From assembly GCA_030512295.1 (NCBI GenBank), contig JAULSR010000001.1, positions 9,881,001 through 9,945,000 of the forward strand: a DNA stretch of 64,000 bases, given 5' to 3'. Position numbers and translations under genes: made by a program. This stretch comes from Bombardia bombarda. Taxonomy: Eukaryota > Ascomycota > Sordariomycetes > Sordariales > Lasiosphaeriaceae. This document shows, one piece after another, positions 31,761 to 43,406 of this stretch; within the stretch, counting starts at the first letter, position 1, and each line of letters opens with the position of its first letter. The notes beneath the pieces were generated by a model. That model was not told where the DNA came from, ran no database searches, and worked only from the letters and a program-made list of their open reading frames with translations.

Positions 31761-34759
31761 TGTATGTGTATGTGAGTGGTCTGTCGATGTCGATGCGACG
31801 AAGATTGGTTCTCTATGATTTGGAGGCTTCTCGAAAGGTGGGAATGAATCGAATTATCGAGCAATTGCACTACCTACCTGTCAAGGCAGAATGCGCGAGG
31901 GATACCTTATCCCATCGAGTCCATTGCACAGTGGCGTGATGTATGGTGACGTGACGGGCAGGCCACTTACAGCATAAATTAGCTCTTTCCGTCCCTACCA
32001 AGACATCTCCCGTGCCATGCCAAGTGGCCACGCCTCTTTACCCGTAGCACCTTGTGCTGCGCTGCACAATAACCTTAGATAAGGTACGGTACGTGCGACA
32101 GTCCATTGCTACAGATATTCGTCACCAACAAACCGCCTATTGGACAGGCAGTATGTTTATCTCAAGTCTTTATCATGTCAGTTGTCGTGATTTTTTAATC
32201 TCCCGTTTTATACGCACCTTTCTGTCCATATCAAAGCTTTGGAAAACTTCAAATGCAAGCACTCTAACAACGGGAGTGCAGTGAATAAACCAGTAGACTG
32301 TGATGTCGATATATCATTGAAATATGCCAATGTCGCCACAGAGACAAGGTGACCAGGATATTAATTCGAATATTGGACCTTCTTGTGTGCATTGAAGCTG
32401 TCCTAGATCATAAAGATATACTTGCATAACCAAAGCACCTATGGACAGCTATAAATCTCTAGTAATACTTTTGAGATGTGTCATCTTCCTTGATAGGTAT
32501 TTAGTTGAACACGGCGTGGTAACCTAGTCGATATACTGAGTCACTGATTGCAAAAGTAGGATTTACTGGACCAATTAGGCATACATAGGAGGCGGTGCTA
32601 GTTTCACTGCTTTGATTAACATTGGTCTGTGGATTATAAATCTCATAAATACACAACGATAACTCGGAAGCCCTGCAGGGCGAATGGAACCGTTGGAACT
32701 GTTTTCCTCTTGCATAGGCCATGGTCATGTGGGACTGTCTGGCTTTGAAACTAGACTTCCGTAGTTACATGCACATGTATGCAGTCGGCTCATGTCCCAA
32801 CCAGGCAATCCGGATTTCCTGCCGAGTTTTTCTTTTTCTATTTGACGTTGTCATAGAAGAATATTATTAATCCATAGTAGGTGATGGTCTCTTTTATGCA
32901 GCCGTTATTGTGACCCTGCAAGGAAACATTTCAGGTACTGCATTGGAGAAAGTATTCTGAGGGCTGTCCAGGTTCTTTCGCTTGCCTCTGGAATGACATG
33001 ACGGTTTCTTGACAGATCCTCAGGGTCTTAACATAGCATCTTGTCCTAATATGGACGTGAACTGTCTGGTTTCACCACGTAGGTGCTTATGAGACACTGA
33101 CGCAGACCCTGCAGATGGCTTCATGAGACAGCCTACCAGCGGGCAACAAACCTGACTTGGTCGATCGCAAGTAAATCGCTCCGATGTACACAAACCAATA
33201 GATGGAAGGAACAATGAGTGCCGAGATATACTTCGAGTAGCAATGCGGGGGAACGATGGTGGGCTACGCGGACCGCACCCGACGGGCTTAAAGGCGCGGC
33301 CCGTAGTCGACTCCAGTTAACCCCGATCTACCTATGCAGTAGTACCACCTATGGGTAGTACCTACAACGGGGTGGTTATGCATGGCGACAAAGTGAGAGA
33401 AGAGGCTTCGATCTCAGCTGTCATGGTGCATGCAGAAGTCCCGTTTCAATTCAACATTCGGTATTCGGCAGCTGAGGATGGAAAAGATCTTCCTGGTGGG
33501 TTGGGGAAATGCAGTCGAGTGCATTAGGTCCTGTCTGACAGGCAGGTGGTGCTGTCGAAATTGGCCGAACATCTCGGCCAGCAGCCATCCAATGCCTGAA
33601 ATCGAGTTGGGGTTATTGAACGTCACAAGTACGTAACTACCTAGATAACCTATTATTCTACTACTATCTAGGCATTCTTAGCCGTTGTTGTCTTCGGTAC
33701 TAACTCGGAGGAAACCTTTGCCTTGACCAAAATACAACAACTTGGAAGTTTACTTACTACTCTACAGCAGGCGGCGCTGGTAATAATCCAACAGCTAGCT
33801 ATCTTTCCAAGTGGAAAAATGACTAGACTAGGCCCTCTTGTTGAACGCAGCTTTGACAGGGGCAAGTGATTCGATGACGACACGTCTGCGTACATAGTAT
33901 ATGGATCTGGTTCTTTGCCAAGATTAAATCTGGCGACGTGTGCGATAAATAGACAGAAGCTGGCAATTAAGTACCTTATTTAAGTAAGCTAACAGACAAA
34001 TGCTGGAGGCATGGCATAAGCTACGTGGGTAAGGCAAGCAGTAAAGAATGTTGAACATCTTGAAGGATTATGATCTGGTAGGATTTGGGAAAGCGATGGC
34101 AGATGTCTCTTTATTTCTCTTCTTCAAAGTCTGTGGGCATGCCGTTATTATCGAGAAATTCGAATGGGACCCTGTGCACGACATCAAACAGGTAGCAAGT
34201 ATATTGCACCACCTGACGGGACCTGTGATGGTTATGCAGCTGCTTGTGTCGCTGTTACATCCAGTTTTGGAAACTTGCATTCGTCTGCATATCGTATGGG
34301 GTAGCTCAGCTCAGGTCGCGCAACCCTTCCTGGAGATGCACAGAGGGACACTGACCGGATCAATATCGGCTGCATATCTTGATTTTGATAGTGGGTAGTG
34401 AGGGGGAATTGTTCGAATTAAGGCAGGCTGTCGAAGGTTACAGGTTGATACATTAGGTACTATCTTGGCTCAGCACTTATACTAGGTACCTATACACCGC
34501 ACCTGATACTACCCTGGGGTAGAGCCGCAAATAACTTCATACGAAGAGATTTGTATCTATCGTGCACATCAGTAGGAATTCTGTGGGGTACATGAATCAA
34601 TTTCCACCGAGGATCAGAAGCTGATATATTTGTATATATATATCCTATCTGCATCCTATATCTAACCAAACTGATCAAACCATCGACCTCAACTTCTTCT
34701 AGGAACCACTTGGTCACCTTATACAGAAACACAAGGACGCATCGACTATCTACTATTCA
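31761..34759. other. 3 kb gene-free block
   Basis: No gene was recognised. A 116-codon frame at 34048-34398 has an ATG but no motif and unconvincing composition. The sequence is AT-rich with scattered short repeats of the type ACCTAGGTA. The last 130 bases include a TATA element for the O-methyltransferase. Confidence 0.5.
34633..34642 (+). promoter_or_regulatory. TATA-like element
   Basis: TATATATATA lies 118 bases upstream of the O-methyltransferase ATG. Confidence 0.4.
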
Positions 34760-36037
34760 ATGGCTGCAGTCAACCATCTCGCTCAGCTCGCTGCTGACAT
34801 CTCGTCCAATGTCGCCGTCCTTACCGAATACATCGAGGCGAACAAGCTTCCCCAGCCCTCTTTTGATGCCGACGGGCCCTCTCACCCCATCCCTGACGAC
34901 AGCGGGGATGCGGCGGTGGCAAGAGCGGCGCTGATAGAGGCCACAAAGGCGCTCCACACCCTTGCCGTGGGCCCCTCAGAGACCACGATATACTTCAACC
35001 TGCCCGAGCTCTACTTTGTGGGTGCGATGGGAACGCTCTGCCACTACAAGATCCCGCAGAATGTGCCACTCCAGGGAAGCATCAGCTACGCCGAGCTCGC
35101 CTCCAAAACGGGCTTTCCCGAGAACCTGCTGCCGCGCTTCGTGCGCATGGCCGCCGCAAACTACTACTTCGCCGAGCCCCAAGAGGGATTCGTGGCGCAC
35201 TCGGCCTTCTCCAAGCCGCTGGCTATCGACGAGAAGAAGCAGGCTGCTATCTGGTTCCGGCATACGGAGCTGATCCCAACCGTTGCCAAGCTTATCGACA
35301 TGGTCGAGCAGTTCCCCGACTCCTCTGAGCCTACAGAGACAGCCTTCCACATGGCGTTTGGCGGCACCTTCTTCGGCCACAAGGAGACTCACATCGATCA
35401 CATGATCAAGTTTGGGTATGCCATGGACACATTCACCAGCGGCTATTCCGACTCGGGTGAGGCCATCGCCAAGGCGTTTGCGTGGGAGGACCTTCCCGAG
35501 GGGTCCCTGGTGCTCGACATTGGAGGCGGCACCGGCCATATCGCGGCGGCGATCGCCGAGGCGCACCCCCATCTGAAGTTCGAGGTTCAGGACTATGAAA
35601 AACTCGGCGAGGAGAGCAAGAAGCTCATGGCGAGTCGCGGTCTTTCTGACCGGGTCGGTTTCAGAGTACACAGCTTCTTCGAGCCCGAGCCGGTCAAGGG
35701 GGCGGCCGTGTATTTCTTCCGCAACATCTTCCACGACTGGTCTGACTTATACTGCTCAAAATTCCTGAAGCACGTTGTTGATGCCATGGGCCCCGACAGC
35801 CGTGTTGTCATTTGCGACATCGTGGTGCCACCGGTCAACACCACCTCGAAGATTGCTGCGTCGCGTGTGCATGCGCTGGACCTGCAGATGTGGTCGTCGT
35901 TCAATGCAAAGGAGAGGTCGGAGAAGGACTGGGAGCAGCTCATTGCCAGTGTGGATAGCCGGCTCACCATCGAGAAGGTTATTGGACAGCCCAAGATGAG
36001 GAGGGACTCGCTCACTGTACTCCAGCTGAAGAAGTAA
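34760..36037 (+). CDS. SAM-dependent O-methyltransferase (COMT type)
   Basis: This intronless gene encodes 425 residues. An N-terminal dimerisation/winged-helix part (about 1-200, with YFNLPELYFVGAMGTLCHYK and GFPENLLPRFVRMAA) precedes the Rossmann methyltransferase domain. SAM binding is marked by LVLDIGGGTGHIAAAIAEAH (from about residue 251), and the catalytic base is the His of FFRNIFHDWSD (about residue 324). These features define plant/fungal COMT-like O-methyltransferases (pfam Methyltransf_2), which methylate hydroxyls of phenolic or polyketide-type small molecules in the cytosol. It faces the TauD-type dioxygenase tail to tail, 366 bases away, and opens a group with a transporter and a flavin monooxygenase, which suggests a shared small-molecule pathway. 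The substrate is unknown. Confidence 0.92.
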   Translation: MAAVNHLAQLAADISSNVAVLTEYIEANKLPQPSFDADGPSHPIPDDSGDAAVARAALIEATKALHTLAVGPSETTIYFNLPELYFVGAMGTLCHYKIPQNVPLQGSISYAELASKTGFPENLLPRFVRMAAANYYFAEPQEGFVAHSAFSKPLAIDEKKQAAIWFRHTELIPTVAKLIDMVEQFPDSSEPTETAFHMAFGGTFFGHKETHIDHMIKFGYAMDTFTSGYSDSGEAIAKAFAWEDLPEGSLVLDIGGGTGHIAAAIAEAHPHLKFEVQDYEKLGEESKKLMASRGLSDRVGFRVHSFFEPEPVKGAAVYFFRNIFHDWSDLYCSKFLKHVVDAMGPDSRVVICDIVVPPVNTTSKIAASRVHALDLQMWSSFNAKERSEKDWEQLIASVDSRLTIEKVIGQPKMRRDSLTVLQLKK

Positions 36038-36403
36038 GTCATGGTCTGTTGATTGTTTATGGCAATGGAAATGACGCGGTAGACTACTAGGTAGATGAGA
36101 TGATGAATATCAATCTATCATTCCTGTTCGTAATCTTGTCAATCTTGAAGACATCTTCTGTGTGGATACTGCGTGTGCGTGCGTGTACGCAAAGAAAACT
36201 TGTACATGGATCCGCCTTTGCTGGAAAGAGCGCAGGTTCCACCATCGCAGCTACCTCACATAGGCACCCAGTTACGCGTGCCCCAACTCGCTCCTTCCCT
36301 TAAAGCACCACAAAGCAGATAGCTAAACTTAAAGTGCCAGGCGAGGTCAGTTCCATCTTATCTACCTTGCCTGAGGTGCCCTTATCTACCATTCTCCATC
36401 AGC
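36038..36403. other. convergent 3' spacer
   Basis: The spacer separates the stops of the O-methyltransferase (plus) and the dioxygenase (minus). No further feature is seen. Confidence 0.6.
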
Positions 36404-37703
36404 TCAAAGAGAATAATCCTCGATGCCGTCAGTGATCAGACCAAGATCTTTCTTCTCGTCCTCTTCCAAAAGGCCCAGAGCCTGTCGCCGAGTCGGCGCA
36501 TTTGGGTCGAAATAGGGTGCCTCGGCAAGGGCGGTGACGCGGGTGCCGTGGCGGGGGTGCTTGCCATTGTAGTCCCAGCTCGCGTTGTGGATTGTGATTC
36601 TGCGTCAGTCTAGTCAGTCTCGTCCCGTCGGTCCCTTTTCAATCTGGGCAATTGCTTGTTGCTCACCTGTTGTCCCACAGAACGCTCGTTCCCTGCGTCC
36701 ACTTAAAGCGCACCTGGATATCGACACTCTTCTCGTACACGTCATGCAGATAGTTGAGGATCACATCGCTCTCGGCCTTGTCCAAGCCGACAATCCTTTC
36801 TGTCATGGCCCGGTTCACCCAGAGTGCCTTCCAACCCGTCGCCGGATGCACGCGGACGAGCGGGTGTATGCGCTCCACATACTTGGGGCCCTCTTCGGGC
36901 TTCTCCCGGTCAAGATAGGGGTGCGCAGAGCGGTACACGGCCTTCTTTCCGTCAATGATCTTGCGGAACTCAGGCGACAGTTTCTCGTATGCGCTGTAGC
37001 CCGACGCCCAGAGAGTGTCGCCTCCCGTGGGCGGTATCGTGTCGTTGTGCAGATGCGTGATGCCAGCCGGCTGCCGCTCGTGTACGAGATCGCTGTGCCA
37101 GGCCGATGCACCGCCCGGTCTGCGGAAGCTGGCTTTTCTTTCCTGTGCAAAGAGGTCGGGCCAGATAACCGATGCTCCCGGTACTCCAGGAACCTGGGGG
37201 TGTTGGGGCTACAATGCCTGTCAGAATAACTTCTCCTGGCCAACATGGTCAAAACTTACATGAACCTCGACTTCACCATACCACTCACCCAGCTCTTTCT
37301 GCTGCTGAGGGCTGATATCTTGGTTTCTAAAGAACACAACGCTTCTCTCGGCGATCAAGAGAGCTAGCTCGTCCTTTTGCTCCGCAGTGAGGTCCTTGAG
37401 CTGGATCCCCTCGACCTCAGTTCCGATGTGGGCAGTCAGGTCCGTCACCTTGGTCGCTGCTGAAAGCAGGTTCTTCTTGGACTTGTCAGCCCTTGAGCCT
37501 GCATCAACATACTCGCGCTCTTCGCCACGGATCTTGTACACGTCATCAAGATACAGTGGCTTTGATGGGCGATACGGATAGCCGTTCGACAGATCGATCC
37601 CGGCCTTGATGAGGCGCTGGCGGGTAGGCTCCGGAATCGGGAGAGTGTCCTTCTTGGGCTCTACTGTGTCGACAATCGACTCAATGATGGGTGCTGGTGC
37701 CAT
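36404..37703 (-). CDS. TauD-type alpha-ketoglutarate-dependent dioxygenase
   Basis: Three exons, 37703-37260, 37208-36667 and 36599-36404, give 393 residues. It is an Fe(II)/2-oxoglutarate dioxygenase of the TauD/TfdA family. The iron facial triad is complete: His186 and Asp188 in SAWHSDLVHE, and distal His333 in RITIHNASWDY, where an intron splits the Arg codon. HIGTEVEGIQLKDLT and VVFFRNQDIS are family blocks, and a downstream Arg in PRHGTRVTAL probably binds 2-oxoglutarate. The fungal clade includes sulfonate dioxygenases such as yeast Jlp1, which release sulfite from taurine and alkanesulfonates. The gene diverges from an MFS transporter, supporting uptake and cleavage of one compound. 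An alternative is hydroxylation in a biosynthetic cluster with the neighbouring methyltransferase and monooxygenase. A cytosolic location is inferred. Confidence 0.92.
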
Positions 37704-38583
37704 TGTGACTTGTGTTACTGATCAAGGTATGGTGGGACTATATTTTCGATTCACTTCCTGTTCTGCATACTTCTCTGGGCCCAAAACTAGAGGGACCTTT
37801 GTCTCTTAAATTCAAACTCTTGCCCTGCCATGAACCTTTATCTGAACACACCTCTCTCCTCATGCACCGTCGATTTCCCCGCATGCCATGTCGGGCTCGC
37901 AATCACTGACGTTTCGGTGCAATGATTACCAAGCAGATGATCGCCAGCAATACCAAATGGGTGAAAGAGGTACGACCTTTGATCATGAGGCCTTCAAGTG
38001 GTGGTCTTTGAGCATCCGGGCCGCTACCCATAATGCAAGCTTATCCACTAGTGTTCTGCGACCATGACCACATCCTTGGTCGAGTCTAGGTGTGGGCAGC
38101 GTTATGTATGGCCAAGACAAATGACGCCTTGCCGGGAAACTCTTACGAACACTCTCACCATACGCACGGAAATTGTGTGCTATGGCCATATTAGCCAATC
38201 ACGTCCCATCATGGTCCCAAACTGGTAACCTCTGCAAGGCAGATATCGCCAATCCCCGACACCAACGGGCTCGTCGGCCTGTGCAGCACGACAAACGTAC
38301 AATGTAGTGCTTCAATTCATGACTTGACCCCCACTGGAGACAAAGATGCAGAGGAGGCCGATCTCACGTTATCGTCCTAAACTAGCATGACCTGGATGGC
38401 GACATTCCTCGGGTTGATGAAAGATCCGATGTGACACTGCATGTTCCAGACAACGGGGATTTCTTCCGTGTGGGGAGCATAAGATGCAGAACAAACCCTT
38501 TAGCGAGATGTTCTGCGTCCGGCCATTTGCTTGACATGATCTGAAACTGCAGCTTACTTTTATATCCAATCTCAAACTTCAAG
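37704..38583. promoter_or_regulatory. shared divergent promoter region, dioxygenase / MFS
   Basis: This 880-base region lies between the start codons of the minus-strand dioxygenase and the plus-strand transporter. No gene is seen in it. Both promoters must lie here, so the two genes could be co-regulated. No specific binding site is claimed. Confidence 0.5.
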
Positions 38584-40172
38584 ATGGGCGTCCCAGGCGA
38601 CGGCTTACGCACGTCGTCCAACGACTCTCGCGCTGACATCTCCGATAGCCCCGTCAGCACTGCTGTAGCGTCCAACTCGGACACCTCTCGGGCTGCGCAA
38701 CTGGTGCAAGACAAGCCAAAGAAAAGCTGGAAATCCTACCTATGGGATACGCTAGACAAGTCTCCAGAGGAGCGCCGCTTCTTGTTCAAGCTCGACACAG
38801 TTTTATTAACATTTGCGTCCCTTGGGTATTTCATCAAGTACCTCGATCAAATCAACATCAATAATGCCTTCGTCTCGGGCATGAAGGAGGACCTCGGCCT
38901 TTTTGGCAATGAGTTGAATTATATGCAGGTGTGTTGGACGGTTGGATATGTCTTGGGCGAGATTCCAAGGTAAGTGAGAAACAAAGCTGCCAACTCAATG
39001 ACAAAAACAAATATACAAACATACGTCAAGCAGTGCTAACTTTTGGTCTTAGCAATATACTGCTCACCCGTATTCGGCCTTCCATCTGGATTCCAGCTTG
39101 CGAGGTCACATGGGCAGTCCTAACCATACTGCTGGCAAAATGCCAAACCACGACTCAAATCTACGTGCTGCGCTTCTTTATTGGACTCGCAGAGAGTACT
39201 TTCTATCCTGGAATGCAGTACATCATCGGTTCATGGTACCGCAAGGATGAGCTAGCCAAGAGATCGTGCATCTTCCACGCGAGTGGCGCCCTTGGCACCA
39301 TGTTCTCGGGCTACCTGATGTCTGCCGTTTATCATCTCAACGGCGTCGGCGGATACAAGGGCTGGCAATGGCTGTTCATCATCGACACCGTCATATCCCT
39401 TCCAATCGCCATTGCCGGCTTTTTCGTCCTGCCCGATGTTCCAGAGATCACCAGGGCATGGTACTTCACCGCCGACGATATCGCCCTGGCACAGAAGCGT
39501 ATGCAGCTGGAGGGCCGTGCCAACCGAGCCCCTTTCACCAAGGCCAAGTTCAAGAAGATCTTTTCGAGCTGGCACATTTATGCCCTGGTGGCACTCTACA
39601 TCTTCTTCAACAATGGTGGCGGAGGCGGCCAGCCGGCGTTCCAAATCTGGCTCAAGAGCAAAGGCTACCCGATTGAGGCGGTCAATTCATACCCGACCAT
39701 CACGGCTGCCATCACGGTGGTCACAACGCTTATTTACGCTTGGTCTTCAGACACAATTTTCCGCGGAGCGAGATGGCCTCCGATTGTGTTTTCAGGGTTG
39801 ATGAACATCTTTGTATTCGCGAGCCTGGCGGCCTGGAACATACCAGACGGGTGGAAGTGGGCGTGCTACTTCCTGATTGGGTTCGGCGGTGGAATCAGCG
39901 GGCTGACATTTGCGTGGGCCCACGAGATTTGTGGGGAAGACAACGAGGAACGTGCGATTGTGACGGGGGCCATGAACGAGATGGCATATGTTGTGCAGGC
40001 ATGGCTACCGCTGTTGATTTGGCAACAAGTTGAGTCGCCAAGATATCCCAAGGGCAATCTCACCATGGTTTTCATTGCTGCGGCATTGATTGGAACGACA
40101 TTCTTGATCCGGTTCTTACACCAGCGCGAGAAGGCGGCTAAGAAAGTGTTGTATGACGAGGTTGACGAATAA
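38584..40172 (+). CDS. MFS transporter, anion:cation symporter (Dal5/Soa1-like)
   Basis: Two exons, 38584-38969 and 39053-40172, give 501 residues; the join restores IPSNILLTRIRPSIWIP. A soluble N-terminus of about 65 residues precedes a 12-helix permease. Recognisable family text is KLDTVLLTFASLGYFIKYLD, LRFFIGLAESTFYPGMQYII, KGWQWLFIIDTVISLPIAIAGFF and NEERAIVTGAMNEMAYVVQAW. These belong to the fungal allantoate/pantothenate/sulfonate permease group (Dal5, Fen2, Seo1, Soa1). Proton-coupled uptake of an organic anion at the plasma membrane is expected. The divergent TauD-type dioxygenase makes a sulfonate a good candidate substrate. The sequence alone cannot separate the members of this group. 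Confidence 0.9.
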
Positions 40173-41056
40173 GGGGTGGAGGAGAACAGTTATTAGTCTG
40201 GCCATTCCAGCTCCATTGTTGTTGGATACATGAGTTTAGCGGAGCGGAATTCTGACTTTGATTGTGTGTCCCAAATATTGCAACCACCACCACCACCACC
40301 ACCACCACCACCACCCTGAATGCGACAATCGTCGTTGTAAAAATGTTGTTGTGATGACCGATACTGCACTACTGGTGTCAGTTCCTAGTTCTAGAACTAC
40401 TTAGGACTTTGTTAGGGCTGAACGAAACATCAAAACTTTTCGACTAAAGAAAACGAGTGCAGTCGAAGACAAATGATGTAAAGAAACACGCCGGGATTTA
40501 TGGCGTCAACCGGCAGGGATATCGGGAGAAAATGGTACTAAAAGCAATAATAATTGCAACATTAGGAAAACATATGATGTTCTGCGTGGGGGCACGGCCT
40601 GCCCAAGTGTCGGCTACTGAAGTTGCGCAATTGACGGCGGTGGATGGCGTGCTTTCTACGGGCGAGGGGGTGTGCCTGTGGTTGAGGTAAGCAAACGGAC
40701 AACTCGGAATCGCCACAATATCGAGCGAGGGGTTGGTATTCCCTAGCTAACAAAGGCCCCGGCTAGAGCTGGTCTGCCAGTTCACTGCATTGTATCCATC
40801 AGGGGAAGCAGACCCCTCCTTTAGCAGGGACTGCATAGCTGTTATTTACATTTAGAGGATCACGCGATATTCACGTTAATTAGACGGCTGTCCACTACAT
40901 ACACTGGTTGGGTACTGGTTCAACTCACAACGACATCAAGGCGATTCGGAGAATCAGAGTTCTTAGTTCTTTGTTATAGAGAGCTCAAATTAATGTTTGG
41001 GACACTTCAACCACAGGACTGACGAGTTTATTTCACCACTCCCTATTACATACATC
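40173..41056. other. intergenic with (CCA)n tract
   Basis: No gene is seen. A trinucleotide run lies 110 bases after the transporter stop. The 400 bases before the flavin monooxygenase are AT-rich and probably hold its promoter. Confidence 0.5.
40283..40316. repeat. (ACC)n microsatellite
   Basis: About eleven uninterrupted ACC units lie in the 3' flank of the MFS gene. Confidence 0.85.
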
Positions 41057-42787
41057 ATGGCCCATTTGAATAGCCCACCGTCACCGCCACTGGCATCTTT
41101 GGCGACTGCGGAGGCCCGGTTCGGCCGAGCGAAGACGGTGGCAGTCATCGGGGCCGGCATCAGTGGGGTGTGCACAACAGCTCACCTGCTGAAGCAAGGA
41201 CTCTCGGTAACGGTGTTTGAACGGTCCACCATCCCCGGCGGCGTGTGGCACTATGACGACCGCGCGTCCGAGGACCCCCCTTATCCCAACCAGGTGCCCT
41301 CTCTAGGGGACTATAGAGTGTCCAAGCGAGGAGAACATGCGGTGGCAGCTGGGCCAACACCGCCAGCAACACCCGAGAGGCGCACCGTCAATGGGACTGG
41401 CGGCACCATCAAGGAGGGCGAGGAGAAAGAAGTCGAGAAAGACCCAGAGGTCAGCTTCTCACCGCCAGGGCCCTGCTATGCCGGACTCAAGACCAACGTG
41501 CCCACCACCCTCATGCGGAGCACCTTGGGTTCCTGGCCCGAGGGCACGGGGGAGTTCACGTCGCAGCAGCACGTGGAGCTCTACGTGCAAACGCTGGCCA
41601 AGAACCATGGGGTGCAAGACGTGACCCTCTTCCAGACCCGCGTCGACGAGGTCCGCAAGACGGCCGACAACTCCAAGTGGGAGGTGCGCTCCGTCACGCT
41701 CATCAAGACACCCACGCCACATCTCGTCGAGCGCATCTCGCTCTTTGACCTCGTCGTGGTCGCGTCGGGCCACTACAACAACCCGCGGATCCCCGAGATC
41801 CCGGGGCTGAAGCAGTGGAAGGCCGCCTTCCCTTCCCGCGTCATCCACTCCAAGCAGTACCGCAATCCCGAGCACTATCGCGGCCAGAACTTGCTGGTCA
41901 TCGGTGCGGGCGTGTCCTCGGTCGACATCTGCCGCGAGCTGGACGGTGTCGCTGCCAAGGCGTACCAGAGCGTACGCGGCGGTTCCTTTGACCTCCCTGC
42001 CTCGATGCTGCCCCCCAGTGCTGAGAGGGTAGCCGAGGTAGCCGAGTTTGTTCTCCAGGATTCAAACCAAGACAATATCAGCAGCAGTAGTAGCAGCCGC
42101 GAGGAGACTCCCCGGCCCATCCCCGGCACAGCAATCCTCAAAGATGGCCGCGTCCTGCACGACATCCATCAGGTCGTCTTGGGCACAGGATACATCACCT
42201 CATACCCCTTTCTCTCGCAGCTGCACAACGACACGGCCCACGCCAGCGAGGTCAACGGCAGCGCCACCACCCCCTCAACACTCGTCTCCTCAGACGGCGA
42301 GATGGCGCACAATCTGCACAAGGACATCTTCTGGATGGCCGACCCAACCCTCGCCTTCATCGGCGTGCCCTACTACGTCGCCACCTTCTCGCTCTTTGAC
42401 TTTCAGGCCCAGGCCCTGGCGCGCGTCTTCGCCGGCGCCGCCAAGCTGCCCGCCCTAGAGGAGATGCGGCGCGAGTACCAAGACCGCGTCAATGAGAAGG
42501 GCCTCGGCAGGGGGCTGCACAGTCTGTATGGGCCCAATAAAGAGATTGAGTATGTCCAGGACCTGGTCGATTGGGTGAATGAGGGGGTTGCGGACGAGCA
42601 AGACAAGATGCTGCCGCATGATGAAGAGTGGGTGAGGAAATATGAGGAGGTCAAGGCGAATAGGGTGGCCGTGTTTGGGGAGAGCACGTTTGGGCAGACG
42701 AAGAAGAAGGAGGTAGAAGTGGAAGCGAGTCAGGGGGTGGTGAGCGAGGAGGTGAAGAAGGGGTTAGAAGAGGGGATTAAGGGGTGA
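41057..42787 (+). CDS. flavin-containing monooxygenase (class B)
   Basis: This intronless gene encodes 576 residues. FAD binding is shown by VAVIGAGISGVCTTAHLL (about residues 28-45), followed by VFERSTIPGGVWHYD. The FMO fingerprint appears as FPSRVIHSKQYRNPEHYRGQ, and NADPH binding as LLVIGAGVSSVDICREL. A C-terminal segment (VVLGTGYITSYPFL) matches the late FMO motif. The region around residues 95-135 is a charged, low-complexity insertion (Glu/Lys-rich) that interrupts the text between YPNQVPS and PGPCYAGLKTNVPTT. The C-terminus is strongly acidic and basic. The enzyme is expected to oxygenate N or S atoms, or ketones, of small molecules using NADPH and O2. With a methyltransferase, dioxygenase and permease next to it, a role in a compact catabolic or biosynthetic pathway is plausible. 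Confidence 0.9.
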   Translation: MAHLNSPPSPPLASLATAEARFGRAKTVAVIGAGISGVCTTAHLLKQGLSVTVFERSTIPGGVWHYDDRASEDPPYPNQVPSLGDYRVSKRGEHAVAAGPTPPATPERRTVNGTGGTIKEGEEKEVEKDPEVSFSPPGPCYAGLKTNVPTTLMRSTLGSWPEGTGEFTSQQHVELYVQTLAKNHGVQDVTLFQTRVDEVRKTADNSKWEVRSVTLIKTPTPHLVERISLFDLVVVASGHYNNPRIPEIPGLKQWKAAFPSRVIHSKQYRNPEHYRGQNLLVIGAGVSSVDICRELDGVAAKAYQSVRGGSFDLPASMLPPSAERVAEVAEFVLQDSNQDNISSSSSSREETPRPIPGTAILKDGRVLHDIHQVVLGTGYITSYPFLSQLHNDTAHASEVNGSATTPSTLVSSDGEMAHNLHKDIFWMADPTLAFIGVPYYVATFSLFDFQAQALARVFAGAAKLPALEEMRREYQDRVNEKGLGRGLHSLYGPNKEIEYVQDLVDWVNEGVADEQDKMLPHDEEWVRKYEEVKANRVAVFGESTFGQTKKKEVEVEASQGVVSEEVKKGLEEGIKG

Positions 42788-43406
42788 ATGAAAGGAAACA
42801 TGTGGTATCTAGTTCAGATGATTGACCAAAGAAATAACCACGATCAGATAAGTACAAAATAGGCCTGTATCTAGTCAGTTGCTACGGATATCCGGCCCAT
42901 AACCCAAGTTTCAACTGTTTATGCCGTCTCTCACATCACGACCGCTTTCGTGCTGTAACCTACCTTAACACTTACCAACTCCTTTTCTTATAACTGTCAA
43001 TTTCGAAAAACAACATACATCAAATCGGTATGCTCGCTCCTGTTGGATGTTGCCGATAAGCGGCCGACCATAGACCAACAGGCCAACCAACGCGCAATAA
43101 GCCGACGCTTTAGGAGTCAGGAGGGATGAGCACTGTGCATATTGCCCAGTATGAGTCAGCCTTGGCTTGACTATTCGTACCTGTTGGGCTGTTTGTGTGA
43201 ACCCTGGATGATATTTCAAGGATGTCAAGCACCTGCATTTGTATTCCTGGCTGCGGGATCGCCATCCTTGCTCTGAGTTCTTACATATTACCTGTCTCCC
43301 ATCTAACTGATAGGTGAACTTCCACATCGGCTACTGCCTACCTAGTCATATATCTCCCCTTGCTCGCATCACTTCAATCGAATCATCTACCAAAAGCAAA
43401 GCAACC
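42788..43406. other. intergenic, no gene recognised
   Basis: No protein-like frame is seen on either strand between the flavin monooxygenase and the EthD pseudogene. Confidence 0.5.

Noticed and set aside
34048..34398. 116-codon ATG frame in the 31.8-34.8 kb block
   Set aside because: No recognisable domain, unconvincing composition, and a second open frame overlaps it on the other strand.
40283..40316. (ACC)n and other microsatellites as CRISPR-like arrays
   Set aside because: Simple trinucleotide or dinucleotide runs without spacers; CRISPR is not expected in a fungal nuclear genome.
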